Assembly (NCBI GenBank): GCA_024693025.1
Contig: JAILLS010000083.1
Span: 1-64,000, forward strand
Length of the DNA: 64,000 nucleotides
Reading direction: 5' to 3'
Source of the DNA: Succinivibrio sp.
Lineage (GTDB): Bacteria; Pseudomonadota; Gammaproteobacteria; Enterobacterales; Succinivibrionaceae
Below the pieces are notes generated by a model, which was not told the DNA's origin, did no database searches, and saw nothing but the letters and a program-made list of their open reading frames with translations. Each line of letters begins with the position of its first letter. The first letter of the stretch is position 1. The position numbers and the translations under genes were made by a program. Below, one piece after another: positions 1-9,234 of this stretch.

Positions 1-80
1 AAGATAAAAACTGACGGGTTATCTGCCTGCACGTTTATTCTGAATTGTCTTTATCAACTTTTAGACCTAAGGCCTTATCT

Positions 81-509
81 ATGAATAGTGAACAAATTAT
101 CAGTGAACTTAGCACTGTGCTTGGTATTGATCTTAAATTCAGCGATCAAGGTACCTGCGGTGTGTTCTTTGGAGATGACGAGATCCTCTTTGAAAAGCAT
201 GACGAGCAGCTCTATCTCATAGCGGAACTGGCACCTGCTGTAGACCAGGAATTTGTCTTACAGCGGCTGATGAACGCTAATTATCTGGGAGGAGAATGCG
301 GTCAGGGCACTATCGGCATTGATCGCAACAAAGATGAGTTTGTGCTGCACCGACTCATTGATGGTCAGATAGACTTTGTGCAGTTTGAAAAAATCCTGTC
401 GCTGTTTGTACAGGCTGTCAGGTACTGGAAAGAGTGGCTTAAGGAGGCTGAGCTGATGCAGACACCAAAGCTCAGCAAACCGGTAACTCTGGGCGGACTG
501 CAGATCTGA
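81..509 (+). CDS. CesT-family type III secretion chaperone-like protein
   Basis: ORF 45..509; likely start is the internal ATG at 81 (MNSEQIISELSTVLGIDLKF). Pattern of acidic small protein: LGIDLKFSDQGTCGVFFGDDEILFEKHDEQLYLIAELA...LMNANYLGG...GTIGIDRNKDEFVLHRLI...FEKILSLFVQAVRYWKEWL matches the CesT/SycE/Tir-chaperone layout. Paralogous to 50389-50814. Confidence 0.7.
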   Translation: MNSEQIISELSTVLGIDLKFSDQGTCGVFFGDDEILFEKHDEQLYLIAELAPAVDQEFVLQRLMNANYLGGECGQGTIGIDRNKDEFVLHRLIDGQIDFVQFEKILSLFVQAVRYWKEWLKEAELMQTPKLSKPVTLGGLQI

Positions 510-1115
510 TTATTACATAATTCAAGCGGTTAACACCAGAGGGATCGCAAGTATTACAGAGTTTAATTCCGGCAACAGAATCAACACGACAAGGCCCAAT
601 TATTACAGCTTCGCGTTCAGAAGCGAGCTAGTCCCCTGCAAACCACAATCCTGTGCTGCAGAATGCCGGATTTTTACCTCAGGTTACAGCACGCAGGACT
701 AGCTCAATAGCCGAATTTTTTCACAGCATAGGCAATTTTTTTGCTAACGTTTTTACTTCCCATCCGCATACCGTGGCAGAGCCCAGTGCGGAGCCTTACT
801 GACAACCCGACCATGCTGCCGCGCGCAGAGCCACATCAGGATCTGAGCAATACTCTGCTTTACGAAAATATGGGTCGGTCATACCACCTGAGTAGCTTAT
901 TCAGAATCTCCTGTTTCACCTGAGCTGCAGCAGGGACTTGCTTTCGTTACCGCTCCGGGCTTCTCTTTATGGCGCGGTATCTGCAAAGCCTGCCCGTATT
1001 TTATGCTTTAATTTAGTGCAATTTTACAGATCTGCTAGACAGCGAAGCGCCTTTTAATTACATTCTTAGTCTAACTAAAGCAACAGGCCCTTTTAAATGG
1101 CAAAAGGATGAAAAG

Positions 1116-2102
1116 ATGAAAACAAGAGTTGGAATTTACGGTTATGGCAATTTAGGTAAAGGTATTGAGCTTGCCCTGCGCAGTGCTGAAGATCTCGAGC
1201 TTGTCGCGGTATTTACCCGGCGTGATCCTGCCAAGGTCAAACTCGTCGATCCTAAGGTACCGGTCTGCAGCGTCAAGACTATCTCAGACTATCAGGATAA
1301 GATTGATGTCATGATCCTGTGCGGCGGCTCAGCTACCGATTTACCGCAGCAGACCCCTGAACTGGTAAAGCTCTTCAATGTCATCGACAGCTTTGATACT
1401 CACGCCAGAATTCCTGAGCATTTTGCCCATGTGAACAGCGAGGCGCTCGCGCATCAGCATATTGCCCTGATCTCCGCAGGCTGGGATCCCGGCATGTTTT
1501 CCTTAAACCGCCTCTATGCCAATGCTATTCTGCCTCAGGGTAAAGATTACACCTTCTGGGGCAAGGGTGTCAGCCAGGGACATTCAGATGCGCTGCGCCG
1601 CATTGAGGGAGTTGCGGATGCCAGACAGTATACCATTCCGGTAGAAGAGGCCCTGCAGGCAGTCAGATCCGGCTCAAACCCTGAGCTCAGCACCCGTCAG
1701 AAGCACACCAGACTCTGCTACGTCGTGCTCAAGGACGGCGCGGATCCTAAACAGGTGACCTCCGAGATCGTCAACATGCCTAACTATTTTGCTGACTATG
1801 ACACCACGGTAAACTTTATTTCACAGGAAGAGCTCCTGCGCGATCATCAGGGCCTGCCTCACGGCGGCTTCGTGTTCAGAAGCGGCTCCACCGGCGAGCA
1901 TCAGGAGCATAAGCATGTGATTGAATATTCGCTCAAGCTTGACTCCAATCCTGAATTTACCGCTCAGGTCATTGTCGCTTATACAAGAGCTATCGCCAGA
2001 TTGCATCAGGAAGGCGTTAACGGCTGCAAGACCGTGTTTGATATTGCGCCAGCCTATTTAAGCCCTCTCTCAGGAGAGCAGCTGCGCGCCACCTTCCTCT
2101 AG
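1116..2102 (+). CDS. ddh: meso-diaminopimelate D-dehydrogenase
   Basis: N-terminal Rossmann VGIYGYGNLGKGIE; SAGWDPGMFSLNRLYANAILPQGKDYTFWGKGVSQGHSDALRRIEGV is characteristic of Ddh. Confidence 0.9.
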   Translation: MKTRVGIYGYGNLGKGIELALRSAEDLELVAVFTRRDPAKVKLVDPKVPVCSVKTISDYQDKIDVMILCGGSATDLPQQTPELVKLFNVIDSFDTHARIPEHFAHVNSEALAHQHIALISAGWDPGMFSLNRLYANAILPQGKDYTFWGKGVSQGHSDALRRIEGVADARQYTIPVEEALQAVRSGSNPELSTRQKHTRLCYVVLKDGADPKQVTSEIVNMPNYFADYDTTVNFISQEELLRDHQGLPHGGFVFRSGSTGEHQEHKHVIEYSLKLDSNPEFTAQVIVAYTRAIARLHQEGVNGCKTVFDIAPAYLSPLSGEQLRATFL

Positions 2103-2123
2103 GTAAAGACCTGACAGATCAGG

Positions 2124-2152
2124 GCCTCCTGCCAAAGGCAGGAGGCTTTTTT
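2124..2152 (+). terminator. Rho-independent terminator of ddh
   Basis: GCCTCCTGCC-AAA-GGCAGGAGGC-TTTTTT, perfect 10-bp stem. A second hairpin (ggaggagcatcaagctcctcc, about 2186-2210) likely serves the convergent topA. Confidence 0.9.
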
Positions 2153-2227
2153 GTGGGCTTAAAGACCACAGACAGCAAAAACAACAGGAGGAGCATCAAG
2201 CTCCTCCTGTCTGTACAGCCTAGGGCC

Positions 2228-4906
2228 TCAGGCCTTGACCGCCTTTTTGCTGCTGCCTTTCTTTCTGCTGCTGGCGCGGGTCTTCCCCTTGGCAGCTGAG
2301 GCTTTGGCAGCAGACTGAGAGGCTTTCTCCTGTACCGCCCAGTGCCCGTCCTTATAAAAAGCCATCCAGCCGGTCATCTTGTCATCCTTAACCGAGATCA
2401 GATACTGCTGCTTAAACTTGCGGGAGAAGCGCACCTCGGTAGGATTGCCCTCATTATCAGTCTCAGGACCATCCGCCAGATAATAGAACTTAGGCGAGAT
2501 GCGATCTCTGAAGCGTTTGAGCTCGGCCACCTTAGGCGGTCTGGTCTCGCGCACCTTAGGGAAATTATGGGCAGCGAGGAAAATGCCCGCCGCACCATCA
2601 CGCAGGACATAGTGAGCCCCTGCCGTCTTGCAGGGCAGCTCCGGCAGATCCACCGCATCCTCACGCGGCGGCGCCACCTGACCGTTCTTGAGGATCTTGC
2701 GGGTATTGCCGCAGGCAGAATTGGTACAGGCCATATACTTGCCGAAGCGCCCTTCCTTGAGCACCATCATGGAGCCGCATTTTTCACATTCAATCTGCGG
2801 TCCGGTCTCGATCTCTGAGCTGAAATCTCCGGCCTCCAGAGTATAGCCATGACAGCCCGGAGTTGAACACAGATGCAGTTTGTTCTTCTCATCAATAAGA
2901 TAGGAATCCATCACCGCACCGCATTTAGGACAGCGCGGACGCTGTCTTAACTGCTCGGCCTCCTCCTCTTCGGTCAGCTCCTGCTTGCTCTCTCTCACCT
3001 GCGCAGCCGGCTTGAGGTTCAGGGTCTTGCGGCAGCGCTCTTCAGCCGGCACCGCTTTGTCAAAATAGCCCTGACAGGCCAGGAAGATCCCGGTCTTGCC
3101 GATATGCACGGCCATGTGATACTTGCCGCACTGCGGACAGAGCATGGAGAGCTCTACCGGCTTGTTATCCGGCATGCCGCCCTTCTCTGAGGCAAGATTG
3201 GCCTGCGTGACCTTCAGATCAAAATCCTTATAGAAGCCGTCGAGGCTGTCCAGCCAGTCCTTCTGACCTGCGGCAATTTCGTCAAGCTCCGACTCAAGAC
3301 CTGCGGTAAAGTGCGGATCCATGAGGTCCTTAAAGGAATATCTGAGCCTGTCGGTGACAATCTCGCCCATCATCTCGGCATAGAAGCGGCCATGCTCCAC
3401 CTTGACATAGCCTCTGTCCTGAATGGTGGAGATAATCGTGGCATAGGTTGAAGGGCGTCCGATGCCCTCCTTCTCCAGCTCCTTGACGAGGGTGGCCTCT
3501 GAATAGCGGGCCGGCGGTGAGGTAAAGTGCTGACGCGGATCAAGCTCACTGAGCGTCAGGATCTCGCCTTCATGCACTGCAGGCAGCAGCTGCTCGTCAT
3601 TTTTGCTCGCCCCGTAAATCTTTCTGAAGCCGTCAAACAGAATATGCTTGCCGGTGGCCTTGAGCTCAAAGCGTCCCGCGCTGACGGTGAGCGTGCTTGA
3701 CTCATAGCGCTGATCGGCCATCTGACAGGCCAGATAGCGGTTATAGATAAGCTCGAACAGGCGCTGTCCGTCGCGATCGATATCCGCCGGCAGCGGATCA
3801 TAAGGATGCGAAGGACGGATGGCCTCATGGGCCTCCTGAGCCGATTCCTTGGACTTGTAGAAATTCGGTTTCTCCGGCAGATAGGCCTGACCGTAATTCT
3901 TTTCAATCAGATCGCGGGCTGCCTGCAGGGCTTCCTGCGAGAGATTGACGCTGTCCGTACGCATGTAGGTGATAAGACCGCGCTCGTACAGATGCTGTGC
4001 CACATTCATGGTGCGGCGCACGGAAAAGCCCAGACGCTGATTGGCAGTCTGCTGCAGCGTGGAGGTGGTAAAAGGAGGCGCAGGATGCTGTGAGCCCTGT
4101 CTCGTCTCCACCCTGCTGACCTTAAAGTCTGCGCTCTTAAGCTCAGACACAATCTGCTGAGCGAGCTCGCCATTGGGGATCACCGCCTTCTTGCCGTCAA
4201 TCTGCGAAAGCGCCAGGTTTAGCTCCTCACCTGACTGGGTCCTGGTGAGCGCATCACAGGTCCAGTACTCCTGCGGCACAAAGGCCTTGATCTCGCGCTC
4301 CTTGTCCACAATCAGCTCGACCGCCACTGACTGCACGCGTCCGGCTGACAGTCCCCTGGCCACCTTCTTCCAGAGGATCGGGGAGACCATAAAGCCTACC
4401 ACGCGGTCTAAAAAGCGGCGGGTCTGCTGCGCATTGACCAGAGCCATGTTCACCTTGCTCGGATTTTCAAAGGCCTTGGAGATCGCCGCCTTGGTGATCT
4501 CAGGATATTTGACGCGCAGATATTTGTCATCCGAGCCGCCTAAAACTTCCTTTAAATGCCAGGCAATGGCTTCTCCCTCGCGGTCAAGGTCGGTAGCAAG
4601 ATAGATTTTGTCCGCATCCTTGGCCAGCTTTTTAAGCTCCGAGACAATCTTCTCCTTGCCGGGCATAATCTGATAATCAGCCTTCCAGCCATGCTTGGGA
4701 TCAATGCCCATGCGGGCTGCCAGTGCGGCATCCTTATCCTTACTCGCCCCCTTGGTCTTTCTGCCTTTTTCAGCACTGCCCGTGCCGCCTGTCGGCAGGT
4801 CACGAATATGACCCACGCTGGCTTTGACCACATAGTCGCTGCCGAGGTAACGATTGATGATCGTTGCCTTAGATGGAGACTCCACAATTACCAGGGATTT
4901 TGCCAT
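2228..4906 (-). CDS. topA: DNA topoisomerase I
   Basis: MAKSLVIVESPSKATIINRYLG...; YMRTDSVNLS active site; three C-terminal Cys4 zinc ribbons; Lys/Ala/Ser-rich tail. Confidence 0.97.
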   Translation of the reverse strand: MAKSLVIVESPSKATIINRYLGSDYVVKASVGHIRDLPTGGTGSAEKGRKTKGASKDKDAALAARMGIDPKHGWKADYQIMPGKEKIVSELKKLAKDADKIYLATDLDREGEAIAWHLKEVLGGSDDKYLRVKYPEITKAAISKAFENPSKVNMALVNAQQTRRFLDRVVGFMVSPILWKKVARGLSAGRVQSVAVELIVDKEREIKAFVPQEYWTCDALTRTQSGEELNLALSQIDGKKAVIPNGELAQQIVSELKSADFKVSRVETRQGSQHPAPPFTTSTLQQTANQRLGFSVRRTMNVAQHLYERGLITYMRTDSVNLSQEALQAARDLIEKNYGQAYLPEKPNFYKSKESAQEAHEAIRPSHPYDPLPADIDRDGQRLFELIYNRYLACQMADQRYESSTLTVSAGRFELKATGKHILFDGFRKIYGASKNDEQLLPAVHEGEILTLSELDPRQHFTSPPARYSEATLVKELEKEGIGRPSTYATIISTIQDRGYVKVEHGRFYAEMMGEIVTDRLRYSFKDLMDPHFTAGLESELDEIAAGQKDWLDSLDGFYKDFDLKVTQANLASEKGGMPDNKPVELSMLCPQCGKYHMAVHIGKTGIFLACQGYFDKAVPAEERCRKTLNLKPAAQVRESKQELTEEEEAEQLRQRPRCPKCGAVMDSYLIDEKNKLHLCSTPGCHGYTLEAGDFSSEIETGPQIECEKCGSMMVLKEGRFGKYMACTNSACGNTRKILKNGQVAPPREDAVDLPELPCKTAGAHYVLRDGAAGIFLAAHNFPKVRETRPPKVAELKRFRDRISPKFYYLADGPETDNEGNPTEVRFSRKFKQQYLISVKDDKMTGWMAFYKDGHWAVQEKASQSAAKASAAKGKTRASSRKKGSSKKAVKA

Positions 4907-4920
4907 ACCTTATGTCTCTC

Positions 4921-6036
4921 TTATCTGATTCTGAGCTGATCAGCTGCGGCCTCTTCGACCACCGCCTTTTTTATTGTTTTAACCCAAGTTTTGGCTTTTA
5001 GCAATTTTTTTATTTTGGCAATGATAGATTTATCCTCTTTACGCTGCCATTTTAACTGTAGCGCACAATTATGCGTCTGTTTAATTCTGCGCATCAGATA
5101 GCTGCTCGAAGTCTCAATTTCATCCACCAGACCCCGCTCCTTAGCATCGGTAGCCAGCCAGACTTCACCGGTGGCAAAGGCCTCAATGTCAAGCTGCGGT
5201 CTGAAGCTCTTCACCTCTTCCTTAAAGCGGCGATGAATCAGCTCAAGCTCAGACTTGAGCTTCTGACGCTGCTCCTCGGTGTTCTCCCCGAACATGGTCA
5301 GCGTACGCTTGTATTTGCCGGCAGTGATCTGCTCATAATCGATCTTCTTGTCATCCATCAGGCGATGGAAGTTAGGGATCTGCGCCAGCACACCGATGGA
5401 GCCGATATAGGCAAAGGGTGCCGCGATGATCTTTTCCGCCACGCAGGCCATCATATAGCCACCTGAGGCGGCGACAGAGTCCACGCATACTGTCAGATGC
5501 ACATGATGCCAGCGGATGCGCATCAGCTGAGCTGCCGCCAGGCCATAGCTGTTCACCATGCCCCCCGGGGAGGTCAGTCTGACGACCACCTCATCCTGCT
5601 CCGTGGCATGCTCAAGCAGCGCATCTATCTCACGGGAGAGCTCCGTGACCGTGCTGGCGCTGGTATCACCTTTAAAGTCAAGCACATAGAGATTCTCCGG
5701 ACAGAAATTGCCCTGCTCCTCTTCCTTTTTTATCTCTGCCATACGCTCTTCATAGCGCTGTCTGGCGGCCTGCTTCTCTTCTTTCTTGGACTTTTTGTCC
5801 TTCTCCTGCCTGACCTTAGGATCGGCGGCATGCTCGTGCATGAAGTCCAAAAGCTCCTTCTGACACTCTTCGCTCTGCTCGCGCAGATCGGTGATTTTGA
5901 GCTTTTCCTCATCCAAACTGAGATCCTTGAGGGATTTTAAAATGGCGACCACCACCAGCACCAGGATCCCCAGTGCCCCTATCACAACCAGAAGCTTTAA
6001 CGCAAAACCTAAAAGGTCAATTAACATCTCTTCCAT
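4921..6036 (-). CDS. sohB: SohB-type inner-membrane S49 peptidase
   Basis: N-terminal TM; YVLDFKGDTSASTVTELSREIDALL...VVVRLTSPGGMVNSYGLAAAQL...SVAASGGYMMACVA...YIGSIGV. Confidence 0.93.
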   Translation of the reverse strand: MEEMLIDLLGFALKLLVVIGALGILVLVVVAILKSLKDLSLDEEKLKITDLREQSEECQKELLDFMHEHAADPKVRQEKDKKSKKEEKQAARQRYEERMAEIKKEEEQGNFCPENLYVLDFKGDTSASTVTELSREIDALLEHATEQDEVVVRLTSPGGMVNSYGLAAAQLMRIRWHHVHLTVCVDSVAASGGYMMACVAEKIIAAPFAYIGSIGVLAQIPNFHRLMDDKKIDYEQITAGKYKRTLTMFGENTEEQRQKLKSELELIHRRFKEEVKSFRPQLDIEAFATGEVWLATDAKERGLVDEIETSSSYLMRRIKQTHNCALQLKWQRKEDKSIIAKIKKLLKAKTWVKTIKKAVVEEAAADQLRIR

Positions 6037-6038
6037 GA

Positions 6039-6917
6039 TTATTCCTGATGCTTTGCCAAAAACTGTTCCCGCCCCGCTGCGGTAAGCATAATGCCCGCAT
6101 CCTCGATTAGAATCAGATGCTCCTTGTACAGATGTCCGATGGCTTTTTTAAAGCGCCCCTTGGACATGTGCAGATATTCTTCAATTTCCTCAGGCGCAGA
6201 CTTGTCCGAAAAGTTCAGCTTCCCGTCCGAATAGTACAGAGCCTTGAGGATATCCTGTGCCGCATGCGCGATGCCGTCAAGGCCCGGCTCCTGCATGGTG
6301 ACATCCAGCTTGCCGTCGGCGCGCACATTGGCAATATAGCCGTTATAGCGCTTGCCCAGCTTGAGCTCACCCTGCTTTTCAGAAAGATAGATAAGCCCGT
6401 AAACCCTGTCATCCACCACCACCTTATAGCCAAGCGGCGTGTGCGCAATCGGCACCACTACCGCACGCTGTCCGCGCCTGTAGGACTTGGGATCGCAGGT
6501 ATCGGCGATAAAGCGGTTGTAGCGCTGCGTGCCAAAGAGGCGATAGCGGTCATCGAGGGTGATGTAGACAATGACCTCACGTCCTGCCTCCATGGGAAAC
6601 TTCTGCTCTGACTTAGGTACCACCAGCTCCTTGGGGATCCCCAGATCAAGATAGGCGGTGCCGTTCTCTACCGTGGTCACCCGCAGCAGGCCGAGCATGC
6701 CGCATTCCAGATAGGGATGCCGTGCGGTGGCGAGCACGCGGCCGCCGTCCTGATACAGAAACACCCTGAGCTTAGAGCCTGTCTTAAGATCGTCAGGCAG
6801 CTGGCTGCGCGGCACAAACAGTGCTCCATACTGCCCGGCATCCACGAAGGCCCCCTGCTCGGTGATCTCTGTCACCTCACGGGCGATCATCCGTCCTATG
6901 AGCACCTGATCTTCCAT
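6039..6917 (-). CDS. CvfB/YitL-like S1 RNA-binding protein
   Basis: Tandem S1-like domains (LIGRMIAREVTEITEQGAFVDAG; GYKVVVDDRVYGLIYLSE; YNGYIANVRADGKLDVTMQEPG) plus C-terminal winged helix (YLHMSKGRFKKAIGHLYKE). Start placed at the internal MEDQVLIG. Confidence 0.85.
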   Translation of the reverse strand: MEDQVLIGRMIAREVTEITEQGAFVDAGQYGALFVPRSQLPDDLKTGSKLRVFLYQDGGRVLATARHPYLECGMLGLLRVTTVENGTAYLDLGIPKELVVPKSEQKFPMEAGREVIVYITLDDRYRLFGTQRYNRFIADTCDPKSYRRGQRAVVVPIAHTPLGYKVVVDDRVYGLIYLSEKQGELKLGKRYNGYIANVRADGKLDVTMQEPGLDGIAHAAQDILKALYYSDGKLNFSDKSAPEEIEEYLHMSKGRFKKAIGHLYKEHLILIEDAGIMLTAAGREQFLAKHQE

Positions 6918-6949
6918 ACGCACCTCACTGCCGCATCTAAACAAAAAAG

Positions 6950-6982
6950 CCGTTCATCTTGCAATGGACGGCCTCTTCAAAT
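6950..6982 (-). terminator. Terminator of rplY
   Basis: Minus strand GCCGTCCATtgcaagATGAACGGCTTTTTT; one mismatch in the stem. Confidence 0.7.
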
Positions 6983-6990
6983 CCTAAAGC

Positions 6991-7278
6991 TTAAACACGC
7001 TGGAAATCAACGTGCAGAATACGCTCTGATACAGGATGACGCTGAATATCGATTACCTTGGTCGCAATCTTCTGACCGTTTAAGGTAAGCTCAACATTTT
7101 CCTTATAGAATTCATCCTTTAAGGCGGCAAGAATCAGCTTCTGCTCACTTAAGGTAACGGATAGGGTTTCCTGACCGTTGCCCACAATAATTGCCGGGAT
7201 CTTGGCATCGCGACGTAGGCGGCGGCTCGCACCTCTCCCCAGGTCCTTGCGATCTTCTGCTTCTAATACAATTGACAT
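6991..7278 (-). CDS. rplY: 50S ribosomal protein L25 (short form)
   Basis: 95 aa; LGRGASRRLRRDAKIPAIIVGNGQ... IDIQRHPVSERILHVDFQRV. Confidence 0.93.
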   Translation of the reverse strand: MSIVLEAEDRKDLGRGASRRLRRDAKIPAIIVGNGQETLSVTLSEQKLILAALKDEFYKENVELTLNGQKIATKVIDIQRHPVSERILHVDFQRV

Positions 7279-7384
7279 AATATATTCCTTGAAAATATTT
7301 AAATTTAATTAACTATTTAACTGCGACCAGAAAAATAGCGAGTTGGATTATACCAAAATAATTATCAGGATGCGACAGATTTTT

Positions 7385-7987
7385 TCAGAGGAAGGAAAGT
7401 TCCACGGCATCCCTGTCCCGTTCGAGCTTTCTAATCGGCCGGCACGGATTGCCAAAGCACAGAGTATGTGCCGGCATATCATGCGTGACCACCGAACCTG
7501 CGCCGATGACACAGCCCTCATGCAGGGTCACGCCCGCCAGAACCGTGGCCTTGGCCCCGATCCAGACATTATCCTCAATATAAATGGCGCTGGCCTTGAT
7601 CTTGATGAGATTGCCAAGATCATGATCGATGGTGATCAGATCCACATGCGGCCCCACCATCACGCCGCTGCCGATAAAGATCCCGCCCATCGACATCAGA
7701 TTGACCCCGAGGTTGAAGAACACATTGCTGCCGATTTCAACACAGCGTCCCACATCCACCTGCAGCGGAGCTCTGACCATGACACGCTGCCCGACTCTGG
7801 CAAAGAGCTGTCTTATTTTCTCATCGATTCCTGCCTGATCGGTGGGCCGCAGCTGATTAAGCTCATAGCAGAGATTAAAGCTGCGCTCAAATTCTGCCTG
7901 AGCCAAAGCCTGATAGTCAGGGTCGCGGATATCCACTGTAAGTCCCTGCCGCATTTTTACAAAGAGATCTTCAGTCTGCTCACTCAT
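7385..7987 (-). CDS. Maltose/galactoside O-acetyltransferase family (left-handed beta-helix)
   Basis: GSNVFFNLGVNLMSMGGIFIGSGVMVGPHVDLITIDHDL...DNVWIGAKATVLAGVTLHEGCVIGAGSVVTHDMPAHTLCFGNPCRPIRKL hexapeptide repeats. Confidence 0.88.
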   Translation of the reverse strand: MSEQTEDLFVKMRQGLTVDIRDPDYQALAQAEFERSFNLCYELNQLRPTDQAGIDEKIRQLFARVGQRVMVRAPLQVDVGRCVEIGSNVFFNLGVNLMSMGGIFIGSGVMVGPHVDLITIDHDLGNLIKIKASAIYIEDNVWIGAKATVLAGVTLHEGCVIGAGSVVTHDMPAHTLCFGNPCRPIRKLERDRDAVELSFL

Positions 7988-8076
7988 AATGCCCTCCATC
8001 CTTTGAGCCTAAATCCGATAAGATTATGATACTATACTAGGCACCTTAAACTTATACACCATAACCGAATCTAAAC

Positions 8077-8595
8077 ATGACAGCACAAAATTCCTATCAG
8101 AGACCCACCAAGGATGAATCCTTTCTGCAGGTGGCGCAGGCCGTGTCCATGCGCTCGACCTGCCTGCGCCGCCGCTATGGAGCGGTAATCGTATCGAGGG
8201 ACGGGCGTATCATCTCCACCGGCTACAACGGCGCTCCGCGCCATCGTGCCAACTGCATTGAGCTGGGAGTCTGCCTAAGACAGCAGCTGCAGATCAAACC
8301 CGGCACCCACTATGAGCTGTGCCGCTCGGTCCATGCCGAGGCCAATGCCATCATCAACGGCGATCCCCTGGAAATCGTCGGCGGTACGCTGTATCTGGTG
8401 GGTACCGAGGCGGCAGACAATCAGCCGACCTCGCAGATCGGCCCCTGCGCCATGTGCCAGAGACTGATCCTCAATGCGCAGATCGCGCGCGTCGTGATGC
8501 GTACTCCCGACGGACAGATTGTCTCCATTGATCCGACCAAGTGGGAGGATGATCTGCCGGAGAATATCAAACAGAAACTGGGCATTCCCGACTAA
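8077..8595 (+). CDS. dCMP deaminase family protein (ComEB-like)
   Basis: CLRRRYGAVIVSRDGRIISTGYNGAPR...SVHAEANAI...GPCAMCQRLILNAQI: HAE and PCxxC zinc motifs. Confidence 0.92.
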   Translation: MTAQNSYQRPTKDESFLQVAQAVSMRSTCLRRRYGAVIVSRDGRIISTGYNGAPRHRANCIELGVCLRQQLQIKPGTHYELCRSVHAEANAIINGDPLEIVGGTLYLVGTEAADNQPTSQIGPCAMCQRLILNAQIARVVMRTPDGQIVSIDPTKWEDDLPENIKQKLGIPD

Positions 8596-8613
8596 AGACT
8601 ACAAGGAACCACC

Positions 8614-9234
8614 ATGCTTGAGCGTGAACACGTACTCGATAATTTCAAAGCCGCCATCTTTGATATGGACGGAACTTTAATTGACAGCGAGCCCCAGCAT
8701 CTGCTGGCCTGGCAGGAGGTCAACCGCAAATACGGCATGCCCCTGTTCACCTGGGACTATATCATGTCGGTCGGCGGGATCTCCACGGTTAAAATCTGCG
8801 AGCAGTACTGCCGTCTGCATCATCTGGACCTTGATCCGCAGCAGGTGGCAGCTGATAAGAAAAAAGCCTATAAAACCAAATACATGCAGGAGGTGCCGGT
8901 CTTTGAGAGTATGGCTGCTCTCCTCAGGCAGGCGCATGAGCGCGGGCTGAAAACCGCGGTGGCCACAGGCTCGGAGCTGCCTGAAACCCAGTTTCTCCTC
9001 AATAAGCATGGACTGCTCGATTTTATCGATACCATCGTGTCAGTCGATCAGGTGCCTAACTGCAAGCCGGCTCCCGATACCTATCTGATTGCGGCACAGC
9101 GCCTTAAAGTTGCACCTGAGCAGTGCGTGGTGTTTGAAGATACCGTGGTGGGACTTGAGGGCATCAGGGCTGCCGGCATGACTGCCGTGCAGGTTGCGCA
9201 CGGCGAGTTTATCTCCGATTATCTCAGACCTTAA
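8614..9234 (+). CDS. HAD-superfamily hydrolase, beta-phosphoglucomutase/YqaB-like
   Basis: AAIFDMDGTLIDSEP; CKPAPDTYLIAAQRL; VFEDTVVGLEGIRAAGM. Confidence 0.9.
   Translation: MLEREHVLDNFKAAIFDMDGTLIDSEPQHLLAWQEVNRKYGMPLFTWDYIMSVGGISTVKICEQYCRLHHLDLDPQQVAADKKKAYKTKYMQEVPVFESMAALLRQAHERGLKTAVATGSELPETQFLLNKHGLLDFIDTIVSVDQVPNCKPAPDTYLIAAQRLKVAPEQCVVFEDTVVGLEGIRAAGMTAVQVAHGEFISDYLRP

Noticed and set aside
741-923. 60-aa ORF in the ddh upstream gap
   Set aside because: No recognisable domain, no clear RBS, atypical composition; more likely non-coding sequence with RNA structure.
510-1115. Lysine riboswitch upstream of ddh
   Set aside because: Considered because of the pathway, but no L-box consensus elements were recognisable; Infernal RF00168 scan would settle it.
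2342-2818. ORFs antisense to topA (also 3806-4093, 4173-4604, 4556-4939)
   Set aside because: Fully contained opposite a confidently assigned gene; composition is what the complementary frame produces.
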